From a virus, in IMG/VR virus record IMGVR_UViG_3300024518_002533, positions 1 through 53,352 of that record: a DNA stretch of 53,352 bases; one strand, 5' to 3'. Made by a program: the position numbers and the translations under genes. The notes beneath the pieces were generated by a model that was not told where the DNA came from, did no database searches, and saw nothing but the letters and a program-made list of their open reading frames with translations. Shown here in pieces: positions 31,857 through 41,163 of the stretch. The stretch's first letter is position 1. Each line of letters starts with the position of its first letter.

Positions 31857-32678
31857 TTAATCAAACTCGATCTGCTCGTAATCGTCGAGGGTTAGGTGCC
31901 ACTCGTCATCGTCTGGCAATGGGTCTGGATCAGGTGGGCCCGGTTCTTCCGGGTCAACTTCGAGCGAATATATCTCTTGGGCGAACGCTCGATCCTGGTC
32001 GTTGATTTCTAACCCGCCCGGTATCGGTTCGCGGCTCTTCGTGCAGCTCGCCGGGAAGCTATACGCCATGATGCTAGTCTCGTCCGCATCCGTCGACGTC
32101 AACCCGCTCTCTGGTTGCACCGTGAGTATCTGCTGATCCACCGTGCGACGGCTCCAACCGCTCGTCCGGCGGAAGTGGGCGTAACACCCCTGCGAATCGA
32201 GTCGGTCGATGATCTCTTCCCGTGAGTGCTCGTGCGGAAAACCTAGCGTGTGACCAAACTCATGACAGACCACGAGGTCCCACTGGCTATCGGGTGTCGA
32301 GACCGTGAACCCTTCCAGGTTCATCGTCGGTCGGTTTTTCGGAATGGAAAGAATGTCAGTCCCGAGGTAGGACCAATAGCCACCGGCACCCATCGATATG
32401 CGAACGTTGCCAGTCCCGTTCGTGTAGCGGAAGATAATTCCGCATTGCCATTTGTTTGCGTAGAGCAGGATCTTGTCGCGGAATGCCGGCGTAGTCCCAT
32501 CCGTAAACGAAACGGTCAACTCTGTGCGACTCGGTTTGAACTGCTTCGTGGTGAGCAGCGCTATCCGCTGAGGCTCTACGATTCCCGCCGGGTGATTGTG
32601 CGGGTTCTCCGCCACCGCGCGTCTGAGTAGCTCGTCCTGGTGTTTCTTCGGCGGGTCAATCGGTCGGCAGGCCTGCAT
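31857..32678 (-). CDS. Astacin-like zinc metalloprotease
   Basis: 273 aa. The zinc motif HEFGHTLGFPHEHSRE (about 137-152) is the astacin type H-E-x-x-H-x-x-G-x-x-H-E, and SIMAYSF (about 206) is a plausible Met-turn. The tail after residue 240 is acidic and Pro-rich (DPDPLPDDDEWHL). No clear signal peptide; release could be by lysis. It sits in a block with holin-like and secreted proteins, so a role in breaching the host envelope is reasonable, but unproven. Confidence 0.8.
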   Translation of the reverse strand: MQACRPIDPPKKHQDELLRRAVAENPHNHPAGIVEPQRIALLTTKQFKPSRTELTVSFTDGTTPAFRDKILLYANKWQCGIIFRYTNGTGNVRISMGAGGYWSYLGTDILSIPKNRPTMNLEGFTVSTPDSQWDLVVCHEFGHTLGFPHEHSREEIIDRLDSQGCYAHFRRTSGWSRRTVDQQILTVQPESGLTSTDADETSIMAYSFPASCTKSREPIPGGLEINDQDRAFAQEIYSLEVDPEEPGPPDPDPLPDDDEWHLTLDDYEQIEFD

Positions 32679-32865
32679 TTTCCATCTCCATAGCTTTGTT
32701 AGCGCACTCTAGACACCAATTCGCCCATTCGCCGCATCGCTGTCCGTCGTTGCGGTCGATGGTAGTCAGTAGGTGTTGAGCGTGTAGGTAGCGGACCTCC
32801 ATAGACGGTAGAGGCTCGCCGCACAAAGCCTTCTTGCCGTCGCCGCAATCCGCATGAATGCTCAT
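32656..32865 (-). CDS. Small Cys-rich protein
   Basis: 69 aa, MSIHADCGDGKKALCGE start. Cys at about 7, 15, 44, 51 and 54 suggest metal binding (CGEWANWCLECANK). It overlaps the metalloprotease start by 23 bp and the next gene stop by 4 bp. Not recognised. Confidence 0.6.
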   Translation of the reverse strand: MSIHADCGDGKKALCGEPLPSMEVRYLHAQHLLTTIDRNDGQRCGEWANWCLECANKAMEMENAGLPTD

Positions 32866-33170
32866 GCTTCATCGCGTTCTGTGCGCCACTGTTTGACAAC
32901 GCGCTGGAAATCACCCCTCGACAATGCCGCTAGTTCGTTTGCGACATTCCGCTCGGTGGCTTCCTTCCTCTCTCGTCGTTCACTGCGTGACCAGCCCATT
33001 TCTCTGCCGTGCCTGCGCGCGAGGCGCGTCACATCTCGCGACGAGTAGTTCTGAAGACGCTTCAACCGCCGGGAGTCTCTGCGATGGCGGGTGTCGTAGT
33101 GCGATTCCGACTCCTCGCAACGGTCCATTAGCAAAAAGATAAAATCCATGATTGTGTCAATAATCGACAT
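32862..33170 (-). CDS. Small basic protein with N-terminal hydrophobic helix
   Basis: 102 aa starting MSIIDTIMDFIFLLMDRCEE at 33170 with CGAGG eight bases upstream. A short hydrophobic N-terminal helix is followed by a strongly Arg-rich helical body (RHRRDSRRLKRLQNY, GWSRSERRERKEATERN). The layout recalls inner-membrane spanin-like or membrane-anchored basic proteins, but no family was recognised. Confidence 0.55.
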   Translation of the reverse strand: MSIIDTIMDFIFLLMDRCEESESHYDTRHRRDSRRLKRLQNYSSRDVTRLARRHGREMGWSRSERRERKEATERNVANELAALSRGDFQRVVKQWRTERDEA

Positions 33171-33269
33171 CAAATAACCTCGGTTGCAGAAGCGGACTTC
33201 CCGCAACGAGTATACCACCGAACCGGTGGCGCCTAGTCCCCAATTCGGGTTTTGCGGTGACCCGCAATC

Positions 33270-35678
33270 TTAGACCGGAGAGAAAACCGTTGTTCCGTCT
33301 TGATCCGTCCAGACATCGGAGGCTAGAGCGCCAGACGCGTAGACCATGCGACTGGACGTCGTCGCCCAGACTGGCTTCGGTAGCCGCTTGTCTCCAGTGT
33401 TGATAGGATCACCGACGGCTAGCAGCTGTGCATCTGTCGCCGTGACATGTGCGTAGACAATGTTTGGTACAATATCCGCCTCAAGCGAGATATTCCGACA
33501 ACCGATGATTTCCACCTCTTGCCCATTTTCGCCAAAGACAGCCGCGCCAGTAATTGACGAAAAATCGGTGTCCTTAATCACTGCCCCTGTCACCAGCGCC
33601 GGATACAACATCCGAACATCGAGATTCAGTTTTTCTAGCGTTGTGTTATTTCGTTGGACGTAAAGGGAATAAGAGCCGGTGGTGCCTGTCGTCGTGATAT
33701 TCTTTAGCGACGAAATGCCAGTTCCAGCCACCGCCCAGACTGCTGGCAGCCCTGCGCAATTCACAACCGTGAGCCCATCGACGTTCACCGATGCGCCTAA
33801 AATTGCGCCCTTCTGCGTCGCGACGTTATCACAGTCAATGTAGACATCCTTCAGCGTTGCGCTGCCGCTCACATTCAGCAGGTCGTTGCTGGCTGGAAGT
33901 GCCTTAGCACCTCGAAGAATTTCGCAGTTCGTCATTGAGAAATGAGCATGCGAGGAAGTTGACGGACCAACGCTAACTCGATATCCACCGTCAATAAAGA
34001 AGCAATTGACAATATTTACACGCTGATGGTCGCCACATCCAAACGGGTTTCTGATGGACTCGAAGTCAAACCAGTTCGTTACGTTCAGGTTCCAGCTTCC
34101 GTCGACTTTATTCTGGCCGCAACGCATAGATAGAAGATTTGAGAAATTGCCGTTGGCACCGCCAGAACCGTCGCCAGCGTCACCGCTCCAATTGAACCCA
34201 ACGCCCTCGCAATCATAGCAACGTAAATGTGAGCCTTCGAAATATCTGTCTCCGATATCATTGATAGTGTCTTTCATTCCGAAGCCGGTAGTGCAATCTC
34301 GAGCCTCGCAGTCATGGAAAAAGATATTGCCGCCGATTATGGTGAAGCCGGCGCCGTTTGTTTCCCCAGGACCAGTGTTAAGCGCCGTGCAACCGCTGTA
34401 GCGTATGTGCTCGATGAAATCACCCGGCGCAACCTCAACCGCCTGGAAGCAGGCAATAGTCGAGCCTGTGTTGTTGGGTTGGTTCGCATCGCAAATCAAA
34501 TCGTTGACAGAAATGCGCTGTGTTGTGTTCCCGTCTCGTGCATAGAACTGCAAAACGCCGAAAACGTTCGCAGGCAAGCCAGCCACGTTATTTTGTATTC
34601 GAAGCGTTGAACCGTTGCCGTTCAGCGTGATACCGTTCTGTTCCCAGTCAATCACCAGCATCGCCTCTAACAGACCTTCGGTAGTTACTAGCGTGTAAAT
34701 TGCATCCTTCGCAAACTCCACCACTGGCGCGCCAGCATGGATCGCTGCGCTAATTGCCGGCTGAGAATCAAACGTCGAATCATTCGGCTTTGCTCCAAAA
34801 CGATCAACGTGCGCTATGGTCTTATCTAGTGCCTCCCACCAGTCGTCTACATCCGAGCCATACCAGCCGAATCCACCCTCTGCCACCGGGCGACCAGATG
34901 CCCTGTAACGGAATAGCCAAGGGAGTGTATCGCCAACAACGTAAAAGCCCCGAAGCGTTATTACGGTCCCATCCCCCAGCGCCGGCGATGTTGCGACCAT
35001 CTCCGCTCTCGTGTCGTAGCCAATCGCCGTCGCTCCAATCGCCGCAATGTCTGCGGTGTTGGTTGCTATGTTCCCGGTGTTAGTGGCGATGTTTCCTAGA
35101 TTCGTGGAAATGTCGGCCGCGTTTGTTCCGATGTTGGTGACGTTTGTCGCGATGTTAGTTGCATTCGTTCCGATGTTTGTAACGTTGGTTGCGATGTCAC
35201 CCGCGTTAGTTCCGATATCCGTAACGTTTGTCGAAATCCCAGCCGCATTTGTCGCGATGTCGGTATCGTTAGAAGCGATATTCGCCGCGTTCGCCGCTAT
35301 CGAAATCGTGTTGCCTGCGATGTCCAGAAGCGTGAAGGTTGCGCCGTCCGTAACGTAGATGTCGCCGTTGCTGGCGAAGTGTAGACCGGGTGTGGTCCTG
35401 CTTGCCGGATGACCTGGAGACACATCGCCGACTTGCTCGTAACTGACAGTGTTGACAACCTGATGATCACCGCCCGAAATGATCTCGTAGGTAAGACCGT
35501 CCGGCGTGTACAGATACCGGTCGCCGATGTTGTAATCCGTGTCGTTGGTCAGCGGATGTGTGATCCGATTCGTCTGCAACGTGCCTTTCGCACAGCGGTC
35601 AATCAGGTTGCCAAAATCTAGCTCGCTGGGTCGGTCGGCTGTTTCGAATAACGCTTTGACTTCATCGATTGTTGACAT
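33270..35678 (-). CDS. Tail fibre with heptad repeats and beta-helix
   Basis: 802 aa. Residues 1-120 form an N-terminal virion-attachment-type part. Residues 122-215 are a run of seven-residue repeats of the form N-x-T-N-x-x-x (NIGTNATNIATNVTNIGTNA and similar), a trimeric coiled coil. Residues 300-740 look like a right-handed beta-helix (repeated I/V-x-N/D-C turns, FHDCEARDCTTGFG, NCFFIDGGYRV). Such proteins bind or cleave host surface polysaccharide. It directly follows a large virion-like gene. Confidence 0.8.
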   Translation of the reverse strand: MSTIDEVKALFETADRPSELDFGNLIDRCAKGTLQTNRITHPLTNDTDYNIGDRYLYTPDGLTYEIISGGDHQVVNTVSYEQVGDVSPGHPASRTTPGLHFASNGDIYVTDGATFTLLDIAGNTISIAANAANIASNDTDIATNAAGISTNVTDIGTNAGDIATNVTNIGTNATNIATNVTNIGTNAADISTNLGNIATNTGNIATNTADIAAIGATAIGYDTRAEMVATSPALGDGTVITLRGFYVVGDTLPWLFRYRASGRPVAEGGFGWYGSDVDDWWEALDKTIAHVDRFGAKPNDSTFDSQPAISAAIHAGAPVVEFAKDAIYTLVTTEGLLEAMLVIDWEQNGITLNGNGSTLRIQNNVAGLPANVFGVLQFYARDGNTTQRISVNDLICDANQPNNTGSTIACFQAVEVAPGDFIEHIRYSGCTALNTGPGETNGAGFTIIGGNIFFHDCEARDCTTGFGMKDTINDIGDRYFEGSHLRCYDCEGVGFNWSGDAGDGSGGANGNFSNLLSMRCGQNKVDGSWNLNVTNWFDFESIRNPFGCGDHQRVNIVNCFFIDGGYRVSVGPSTSSHAHFSMTNCEILRGAKALPASNDLLNVSGSATLKDVYIDCDNVATQKGAILGASVNVDGLTVVNCAGLPAVWAVAGTGISSLKNITTTGTTGSYSLYVQRNNTTLEKLNLDVRMLYPALVTGAVIKDTDFSSITGAAVFGENGQEVEIIGCRNISLEADIVPNIVYAHVTATDAQLLAVGDPINTGDKRLPKPVWATTSSRMVYASGALASDVWTDQDGTTVFSPV

Positions 35679-35698
35679 GGTTTATCCTACCAACATAA

Positions 35699-37447
35699 TT
35701 AGTTAGCCCAGTTTGCGAACGCCCAAGTCTTTTCGATCCCGAATTGTGCAGCAGCAACAAAGCAGCCCATATTGGCCTGGTTAATGGCGTCATAGCCAGC
35801 AGGATAGCACGGGTCCGAAACGCCAGCGTCAATCGCGTCGGAGAACTTTTCCCACTCCGCAATCTGTCCGCTGGCATCCTGAAGCAAGAACACTCCCCAG
35901 CCAACGACTGGTTTATCTTCGCCCGGTGGAATTGGATTGTCGACAGTCGTGCCGTCTGCGTACTGGTAAAATACAACGCAACCCGAACCGTCATCATTGA
36001 ACAGCTCGAAGTTTTTTCGGTATCCAGCCGTCAAGGGGTCAACTTCCGCGATTGCCGTAGCGTCAATCAGTACGCCAGTCGACTTCATCGCCAGCGTTAC
36101 TTGTGGGTTGCGCACATAGTGTGCGAGGTCGTAAACCGTTTGGTCTGAAAACAGCGTATGTCCAGATGCGTGGTACGTCGTGCCGCCGGTAATTGTGCGG
36201 CTGTATTGCGTTGAAGTCTGCCCGATGAGAATCCCCGAAACGTACTCGAACCACTTGCGGAAATCTGCTACCGCAACATCGTTCAGCGGTGCTGGAAGAA
36301 CGTCCGTTACAGTGAAGACCAGCGGCAGCGTTAGCGCCCATTGCGTGTACCAATAATGAATATACGCGTCCGACGTAGCCATTAGGAGGATTTTATCTCT
36401 AAACGCATACGGCGCATCACTGTCCGTTGGGTCCAGTTCCAATCCAGCCTTCTCCGCTGCGTAGTTCATGCTACGCCCATCGTCGCCGTCGCTTAGGTGG
36501 TATCTCTCGACCTGCAGCGCCATAAAGTTGATCCACGTGGTCGCCTTCGATTTGTCGCTGGCGCTTGTGTAGACGCTCCGCAAGATGCGATCGGCGATGA
36601 TGCAAACAGATTGAATGTACTGCATCGAGTGAACGTGACCGAGGTTTGCCCATGCTGCGTACTGCGTCACAGTGGCAACTTGCTTGCTGTTCATCTGCGA
36701 CAGCGTGTTCGTGTATCCGTGCAACGCCCAGTTGCTACCAAGCGCCGGGTCGCTGCCGTAGTCAACATCCACATCAACCGTCGCGGCTGCTGCTGCGTTT
36801 AGATGGTCAATCATCTCAATCAACTTGTCCATGTGTCTGCGTGCGCGAACCGGCTCGCCTGCACGCTGGTTGACTTCGAAGGCCAAATGCAGCGGGGATC
36901 CATAGATTTGCAGATTGTAAAACGGGAAGATTCGAGATACGTGGTCGATGTCGTCAGCAATCACCTTGTAGTTGTCTAGCGTGCTCTGGAACGCCGCATC
37001 GTCGACGTAGGCGCTGATTTTCTCCGCGAGCGTAGCCGATGGCGGAATTGTTGCGCCCCAAGCAAAGAAATCGTTGTTCAGCGATAGCAGCAAATCCCTC
37101 AGCACCGAAGGAAGCGCGCCATTTGGGTATGCGGTGATTTTGTCTCGCAGGTCTTGGACGTTGCTGGTGTCGCCCCCGCGGTTGCTCACATCGATAGCGA
37201 TCTGATCGACTAGATACGTGTACGCTTCGCGCTGGTCTGCGATGGAAATGGCCGCCGAGTAGTTCTCTGGAAGCAACGCGCCTATGCGGACTTGAATGTC
37301 CGTTCTGACTGCGGATGTCAGCCGTAAATCGTCGAGATCTGCCAGCGATATAACGCTAACTTGTACGTCTGTCGCGCTCACCTGCCGAGATACGTTGTCG
37401 TAAATCAGCGAAGCAATCAGGGTGTCAGTTTCCGTTTTCGTCGCCAT
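35699..37447 (-). CDS. Large alpha-helical virion-associated protein, possible polysaccharide lyase fold
   Basis: 582 aa starting MATKTETDTLIASL at 37447 with AACGAGGGCGAT upstream. Mostly helical to about residue 370 (FYNLQIYGSPLHLAFEVNQR, RHMDKLIEMIDHLNAAAA), then beta-rich. The mix recalls (alpha/alpha)-toroid polysaccharide lyases, which supports a depolymerase role, but no catalytic signature could be confirmed. It lies between the terminase and the tail fibre genes. Confidence 0.5.
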   Translation of the reverse strand: MATKTETDTLIASLIYDNVSRQVSATDVQVSVISLADLDDLRLTSAVRTDIQVRIGALLPENYSAAISIADQREAYTYLVDQIAIDVSNRGGDTSNVQDLRDKITAYPNGALPSVLRDLLLSLNNDFFAWGATIPPSATLAEKISAYVDDAAFQSTLDNYKVIADDIDHVSRIFPFYNLQIYGSPLHLAFEVNQRAGEPVRARRHMDKLIEMIDHLNAAAAATVDVDVDYGSDPALGSNWALHGYTNTLSQMNSKQVATVTQYAAWANLGHVHSMQYIQSVCIIADRILRSVYTSASDKSKATTWINFMALQVERYHLSDGDDGRSMNYAAEKAGLELDPTDSDAPYAFRDKILLMATSDAYIHYWYTQWALTLPLVFTVTDVLPAPLNDVAVADFRKWFEYVSGILIGQTSTQYSRTITGGTTYHASGHTLFSDQTVYDLAHYVRNPQVTLAMKSTGVLIDATAIAEVDPLTAGYRKNFELFNDDGSGCVVFYQYADGTTVDNPIPPGEDKPVVGWGVFLLQDASGQIAEWEKFSDAIDAGVSDPCYPAGYDAINQANMGCFVAAAQFGIEKTWAFANWAN

Positions 37448-37585
37448 ATCGCCCTCGTTCGAATCGAGTTTAGACCGCCGGGGCGCCCAGACTCTCAACC
37501 AGGCGCCCCTTGGGTCGAACAAGGTATGGTCCCAACAGAAACCACAATCCCATAGCCGACAAACTAGGGATGATTCCGCGAATAG

Positions 37586-37687
37586 TCAACCGATTTTGAC
37601 GGTTTGCGGCTGTTCTGGCTCGCACGCCTCGCAGGATTCTCGGCAATCATGGTATGTAAAGTTGCGTTCTATCTGGTCACTCAACAT
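37586..37687 (-). CDS. Small Cys-containing protein, 33 aa
   Basis: Starts MLSDQIERNFTYHDCRESC at 37687 with GGAGCCTACCG upstream. It has a C-x3-C-x2-C pattern (CRESCEAC) and ends PQTVKIG. Its own ribosome binding site and its place in the 208-bp gap after the terminase gene support it. Not recognised. Confidence 0.5.
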   Translation of the reverse strand: MLSDQIERNFTYHDCRESCEACEPEQPQTVKIG

Positions 37688-37730
37688 CGGTAGGCTCCGG
37701 TTCGAATCACGTCGAGCGCGTGCAGGAGGC

Positions 37731-39269
37731 TCAATGCGCGCTCATTGCCGAGGTACTGCCAAGCACGTTCTGCGTCAGCCAGATACCTAGATACGCCGTG
37801 ACGTCAACCTGGTCGTCGGTCTCATCGTCGGCGCCCGTCCACGTGAAAATCTCGTCTTCGTAATCGTCCAACCACGGTGGTCCAGGGTCCGGGAGAAGAA
37901 TCTTGCCCTCCTTCATACGTGTTGCCGCGTCGAACGAACGGCTCACTTTGTCTTTGCCCTGCGTCTTAAACGCGAACATTGGCAAGCCCTCCCGCTGGCA
38001 TTGCTGGTACAAGTGCGTTGACTGCGCTGTGAATTCCATTCCGACCGTGCGAACGCTGTCGCGGCCCATTAGAATCTGCTGCTTAATATTCGGGATGATG
38101 TCTGGCATTTCCTCCTGCACGCGCTCGACGTGAATCAACAACGCGTCTTTCTGCGGTGTGATTATCCAACGAGAAATAACCGTCCAGCTTGCTTTCTTGC
38201 CGATCAACGTACGCCCTGGCGTGTCCTTCGTGCTGCTCGCAGGGTCGACGATAATAATCTGGTAGCAATCCGCGATGTCGAAGAAAGTACCCGTGTCGAG
38301 CCATACCGTACCTCTTCCGTCCTTGCCGATCCCGTGATACCGCCAACGCTTTAGCCACGCGCGACGGAAACGAGCGTCAGCAACAACCGCCCAGTTTCCC
38401 GCCAGTAATTGTTCCATCGTCACCGGGTCGGACATCTCAGAAAGCTGCTGTGTGTAGTCCTCGACATCTAGAAACGGGTTGTCATGCACGAAAGCCGCGA
38501 TATGTGGCCTCGCCTGAATAATCCGACCCTTCTTTCCTATACGCGGAGACGTGAACCGTCCCGCATACAGTTGCTCTCCGGCTGGACCGCGCATTCCTGG
38601 AATCTTTCCAATGTCGTACCGTCGCTTGACGTAAAGATGCCCCCGATTCCCTGGATTGCTCGCGCACCGCACGCGAAGCGGAAACTTGGCGGTATGCCAG
38701 TAACGCTTACAGTAGTCGCACGATGGATTTCTCTGGTCTTTGTGAATCTGGCAAGTTGGCTTCCGTAATCTAGAGTTAACGACGTATTCAAATTGGTGCG
38801 GCTTGAATTGCGTAAGTTCGTCCCAGCCAAGAAAAGCGAATTCCGCCCCTTGCTGTTTAAGATGGTCGTCTTTCTGGTCCATGCCGCCGAATGCCAGCGT
38901 AGCGCCCGATGGAAACCGCCAACGCTGCCCGCCTTTCTCCTGCTTGGCATCGGTGTCCACCAACCACTCTCGAGCCCGGAACATGATGGACGATTCGTTG
39001 TCAGCATCCGCCAGCGTCAGACGAAATATCTTGGCGTGGTAGTCCTTGCAATCGACGTACTGCAGGGCTTCCATCAACAGCCAGTCGCTTTTGCCACCGC
39101 CGGCAGCTCCCCCGTAGAAGACCTCGCGAACGTGGTTCAAACACATCGCCGCGCGTTGCTTCTTGGTCGGGCGATTCGGAATGTACCGCGTCAGCCTCGG
39201 ACGAGTACGCCGGCGAAATGCTGGCGACTTTAGAACGGCTTCGCGGATCGGCGTTGTGGCGGAGATCAT
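37731..39269 (-). CDS. terL: Terminase large subunit
   Basis: 512 aa. The ATPase has Walker A GGAAGGGKSD (about 53-62) and Walker B-like FAFLGWDELTQF (about 145-156), with SNPG following. The nuclease domain carries IIIVDPASSTKDTPGRT and QVDVTAYLGIWL near the end, with the acidic residues expected of an RNase H-like nuclease. It packages DNA into the prohead. Followed by a virion gene; no clear small terminase was recognised, though the gene at 42967-43608 is a candidate. Confidence 0.9.
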   Translation of the reverse strand: MISATTPIREAVLKSPAFRRRTRPRLTRYIPNRPTKKQRAAMCLNHVREVFYGGAAGGGKSDWLLMEALQYVDCKDYHAKIFRLTLADADNESSIMFRAREWLVDTDAKQEKGGQRWRFPSGATLAFGGMDQKDDHLKQQGAEFAFLGWDELTQFKPHQFEYVVNSRLRKPTCQIHKDQRNPSCDYCKRYWHTAKFPLRVRCASNPGNRGHLYVKRRYDIGKIPGMRGPAGEQLYAGRFTSPRIGKKGRIIQARPHIAAFVHDNPFLDVEDYTQQLSEMSDPVTMEQLLAGNWAVVADARFRRAWLKRWRYHGIGKDGRGTVWLDTGTFFDIADCYQIIIVDPASSTKDTPGRTLIGKKASWTVISRWIITPQKDALLIHVERVQEEMPDIIPNIKQQILMGRDSVRTVGMEFTAQSTHLYQQCQREGLPMFAFKTQGKDKVSRSFDAATRMKEGKILLPDPGPPWLDDYEDEIFTWTGADDETDDQVDVTAYLGIWLTQNVLGSTSAMSAH

Positions 39270-39307
39270 GCCGCCAGTCTATCGAGATTGGGCGGCAGGG
39301 CGAAAGA

Positions 39308-39433
39308 TTACCCGCTGTTAGGCAGCTTGGGAGGTGGTGGATAGCACCACGCTATGACATCCTGCCCATAGTAAGAAAATGGACCGAATTGCCAATTGTA
39401 GCCCCGTTTATTGTTGCCGAGCGTTATTTGAAT
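39308..39433 (-). CDS. Coding-like ORF without a normal start
   Basis: In the 200-bp gap upstream of the terminase gene a frame of about 41 codons reads ITLGNNKRGYNWQFG, then YYGQDVIAWCYPPPPKLPNSG to a TAA at 39308. The composition is protein-like, but there is no ATG, GTG or TTG start after an upstream TGA (an ATT is nearest). It could be a gene remnant, or a gene with a sequencing error in its start. Confidence 0.25.
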   Translation of the reverse strand: MQITLGNNKRGYNWQFGPFSYYGQDVIAWCYPPPPKLPNSG

Positions 39434-39449
39434 CTCGCATCGTTCTCAC

Positions 39450-39469
39450 CTATGGTTCGCGGCTGTCAA
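39450..39469. repeat. 20-bp direct repeat, copy 1
   Basis: CTATGGTTCGCGGCTGTCAA; copy 2 (40334-40353) differs by one base. The two copies flank the PP-loop gene exactly, about 880 bp apart. On the minus strand each begins with TTGACA, so they could also be promoter elements, but no -10 was found at the right spacing. Confidence 0.8.
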
Positions 39470-40321
39470 CTACAAAAAACATCCGTCTTCACATTCGCCA
39501 TCGTCCTCGAATAGCGTGCCCTGCCCTTCGTCTAGATTCGCTTCGCTGAGAGGGACGCAAGAGCGGTGGGCGTACATGTTTTCCTTCATGCCGCGGCTTA
39601 CGACAGCCGTCTCGTCTCTCAACGTCTCGTCTACCTCAACCGCTCGCTTCCAGGCCTCGCGGTCGTGTTGCTTGATTTCCCGCCAATGCCTATTCGCCTG
39701 CAGGGGGCAGAACGAGCACCGCGAAGACCTCCACCCAAAACCCGACCGCTCCGTTATGTACTGCGTTGCGTCGTGGCGAGTCATCAACAGATCTTCATCG
39801 AACAGAGGAAACCCGCAGTTCCACTGGATTCCCCGCTGCTTGTACTGGGCCTGCATCCGCGTAGCCCGGCCCGATTCGTCTGTCGAAAAACCAAATAGAC
39901 TCGTGATCGTTACGTCCTTCGGTATTCGTTGCCGTGGCTTCAGCTTTAGCATTTCGTAGCGTATCCACTTCTCAATGGGGGCAATCTTGTATTCTCGCGT
40001 GCATTGTCGACGCGTGAGCCCGCCCTTCTCGCCTTCGACAAACGTCGTGTGAGCAGGGATAGATGCAAACCGCCGCTGGCCTTTCGCGGTGTAGACACCA
40101 ACTGCCAAGTCTTCACCTATCTTGCCTGCGGTAACCTCGACAATCGGCGGTCCGTCCAATGTCTTCAGCCAGTTGAGTTGCTCATATACCCACTTCGGCT
40201 CCTCCTGCGTATCGGAGAAGACAGCGTAGTCAGCTGGCTCAATCTCTCCATTAACCATCAATGCGTAGATAGCACCCGACTGCACGCCGGCCCCGAGGTT
40301 TAGAATGCGGTAATTCTTCAT
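39470..40321 (-). CDS. PAPS-reductase-like PP-loop ATP pyrophosphatase family protein
   Basis: 283 aa starting MKNYRILNLGAGVQSGAIYA, with TAGGAACGGC upstream. The LNLGAGVQSGAIYALM start is the PP-loop of adenine nucleotide alpha-hydrolases; YAVFSDTQEEPKWVYEQ is the following strand, and RRQCTREYKIAPIEKW the C-x3-Y-K-I-P motif of PAPS-reductase relatives. RCSFCPLQ may bind iron-sulfur or metal. It may take part in thiol or base modification chemistry, possibly with the DpdA-like enzyme; not shown. Flanked by 20-bp direct repeats. Confidence 0.75.
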   Translation of the reverse strand: MKNYRILNLGAGVQSGAIYALMVNGEIEPADYAVFSDTQEEPKWVYEQLNWLKTLDGPPIVEVTAGKIGEDLAVGVYTAKGQRRFASIPAHTTFVEGEKGGLTRRQCTREYKIAPIEKWIRYEMLKLKPRQRIPKDVTITSLFGFSTDESGRATRMQAQYKQRGIQWNCGFPLFDEDLLMTRHDATQYITERSGFGWRSSRCSFCPLQANRHWREIKQHDREAWKRAVEVDETLRDETAVVSRGMKENMYAHRSCVPLSEANLDEGQGTLFEDDGECEDGCFL

Positions 40322-40333
40322 GCCGTTCCTAGT

Positions 40334-40353
40334 CTATGATTCGCGGCTGTCAA
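40334..40353. repeat. 20-bp direct repeat, copy 2
   Basis: CTATGATTCGCGGCTGTCAA, 19 of 20 bases identical to 39450-39469. It lies directly upstream of the PP-loop gene start on the minus strand. Confidence 0.8.
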
Positions 40354-40385
40354 TGTTTGTTTTCATTTCGTGGAACCGTAGCGAT

Positions 40386-40979
40386 TCATCTTGGCAGCCT
40401 CACCATCGCCTTGCGTCCTAATTGGTGATTAAACCCGAAACGTACCCGATACCAGCAACGGAGCGCCTCATTGTCAAGCGGTGGCTGTTCGCCCGAATAA
40501 TCGAACGGTTTGGGGTCAACAAACACTCGTAGTTTAAGATTGTCAGCCGTTTTGCAGATCTTATCGACCAATTGCGACGCAAGTCCATCGCCTCGATGTG
40601 ACGGCAACGTGTAGATCCGATATAGGAACCATCCTTTGTCTATCTCCCGCGTCAATGCCGAGCATGCGGCCATGTCGATCGACGGGTCTACGATGTCCCA
40701 AACTTTACAATCGAGGATTGTCGCCGTTAGTTTTTCTGGCTCTTCTGGCTCTTCTGGCTCTTCTGGCTCTTCTGGCGCTGCCTGTAACGGCTGACGAAAG
40801 AAGTCTGGCAACCTGTCGATTATTTCGTCGGTGAGTTCTTTCACCGCGCAACCGGGGGGGATGGTTGTGCCTCTTATGCTCAGCGTTTCCGCAATCGCCT
40901 TGCGGGGGATGCTTATGCCGTTTAGCGTTTCCGCAATCGCCTTGCGAATGTCAAGAATCGGATCTTCGTTAGTTTCCAT
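40386..40979 (-). CDS. GNAT acetyltransferase with repeat linker
   Basis: 197 aa, CGAACAAGGGCCAACA upstream. N-terminal residues 10-42 hold a duplicated RKAIAETL motif. Residues 68-82 are EEPEEPEEPEEPE from a 9-bp tandem repeat. The C-terminal 115 residues are a GNAT fold: FLYRIYTLPSHRGDGLASQL (acetyl-CoA loop R-x-x-G-x-A/G pattern), LKLRVFVDP, then EALRCWYRVRFGF. Substrate unknown. Confidence 0.75.
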   Translation of the reverse strand: METNEDPILDIRKAIAETLNGISIPRKAIAETLSIRGTTIPPGCAVKELTDEIIDRLPDFFRQPLQAAPEEPEEPEEPEEPEKLTATILDCKVWDIVDPSIDMAACSALTREIDKGWFLYRIYTLPSHRGDGLASQLVDKICKTADNLKLRVFVDPKPFDYSGEQPPLDNEALRCWYRVRFGFNHQLGRKAMVRLPR

Positions 40980-41163
40980 TGTTGGCCCTTGTTCGAAAAA
41001 GGTGTTGTGTTGCGCTTAAGGAAGATAGCAAGACGGAAGAGCGTACCAGCCCCCCCTACCCCCCATCGCTGAGAATGAGTTGTCAGGGCTGGCACTGAAA
41101 GCAATCCGGCTTTCACGCACCAGGGCAGGTGACCCCTATTTCCTACCACTTCCGCAGGCGCAC

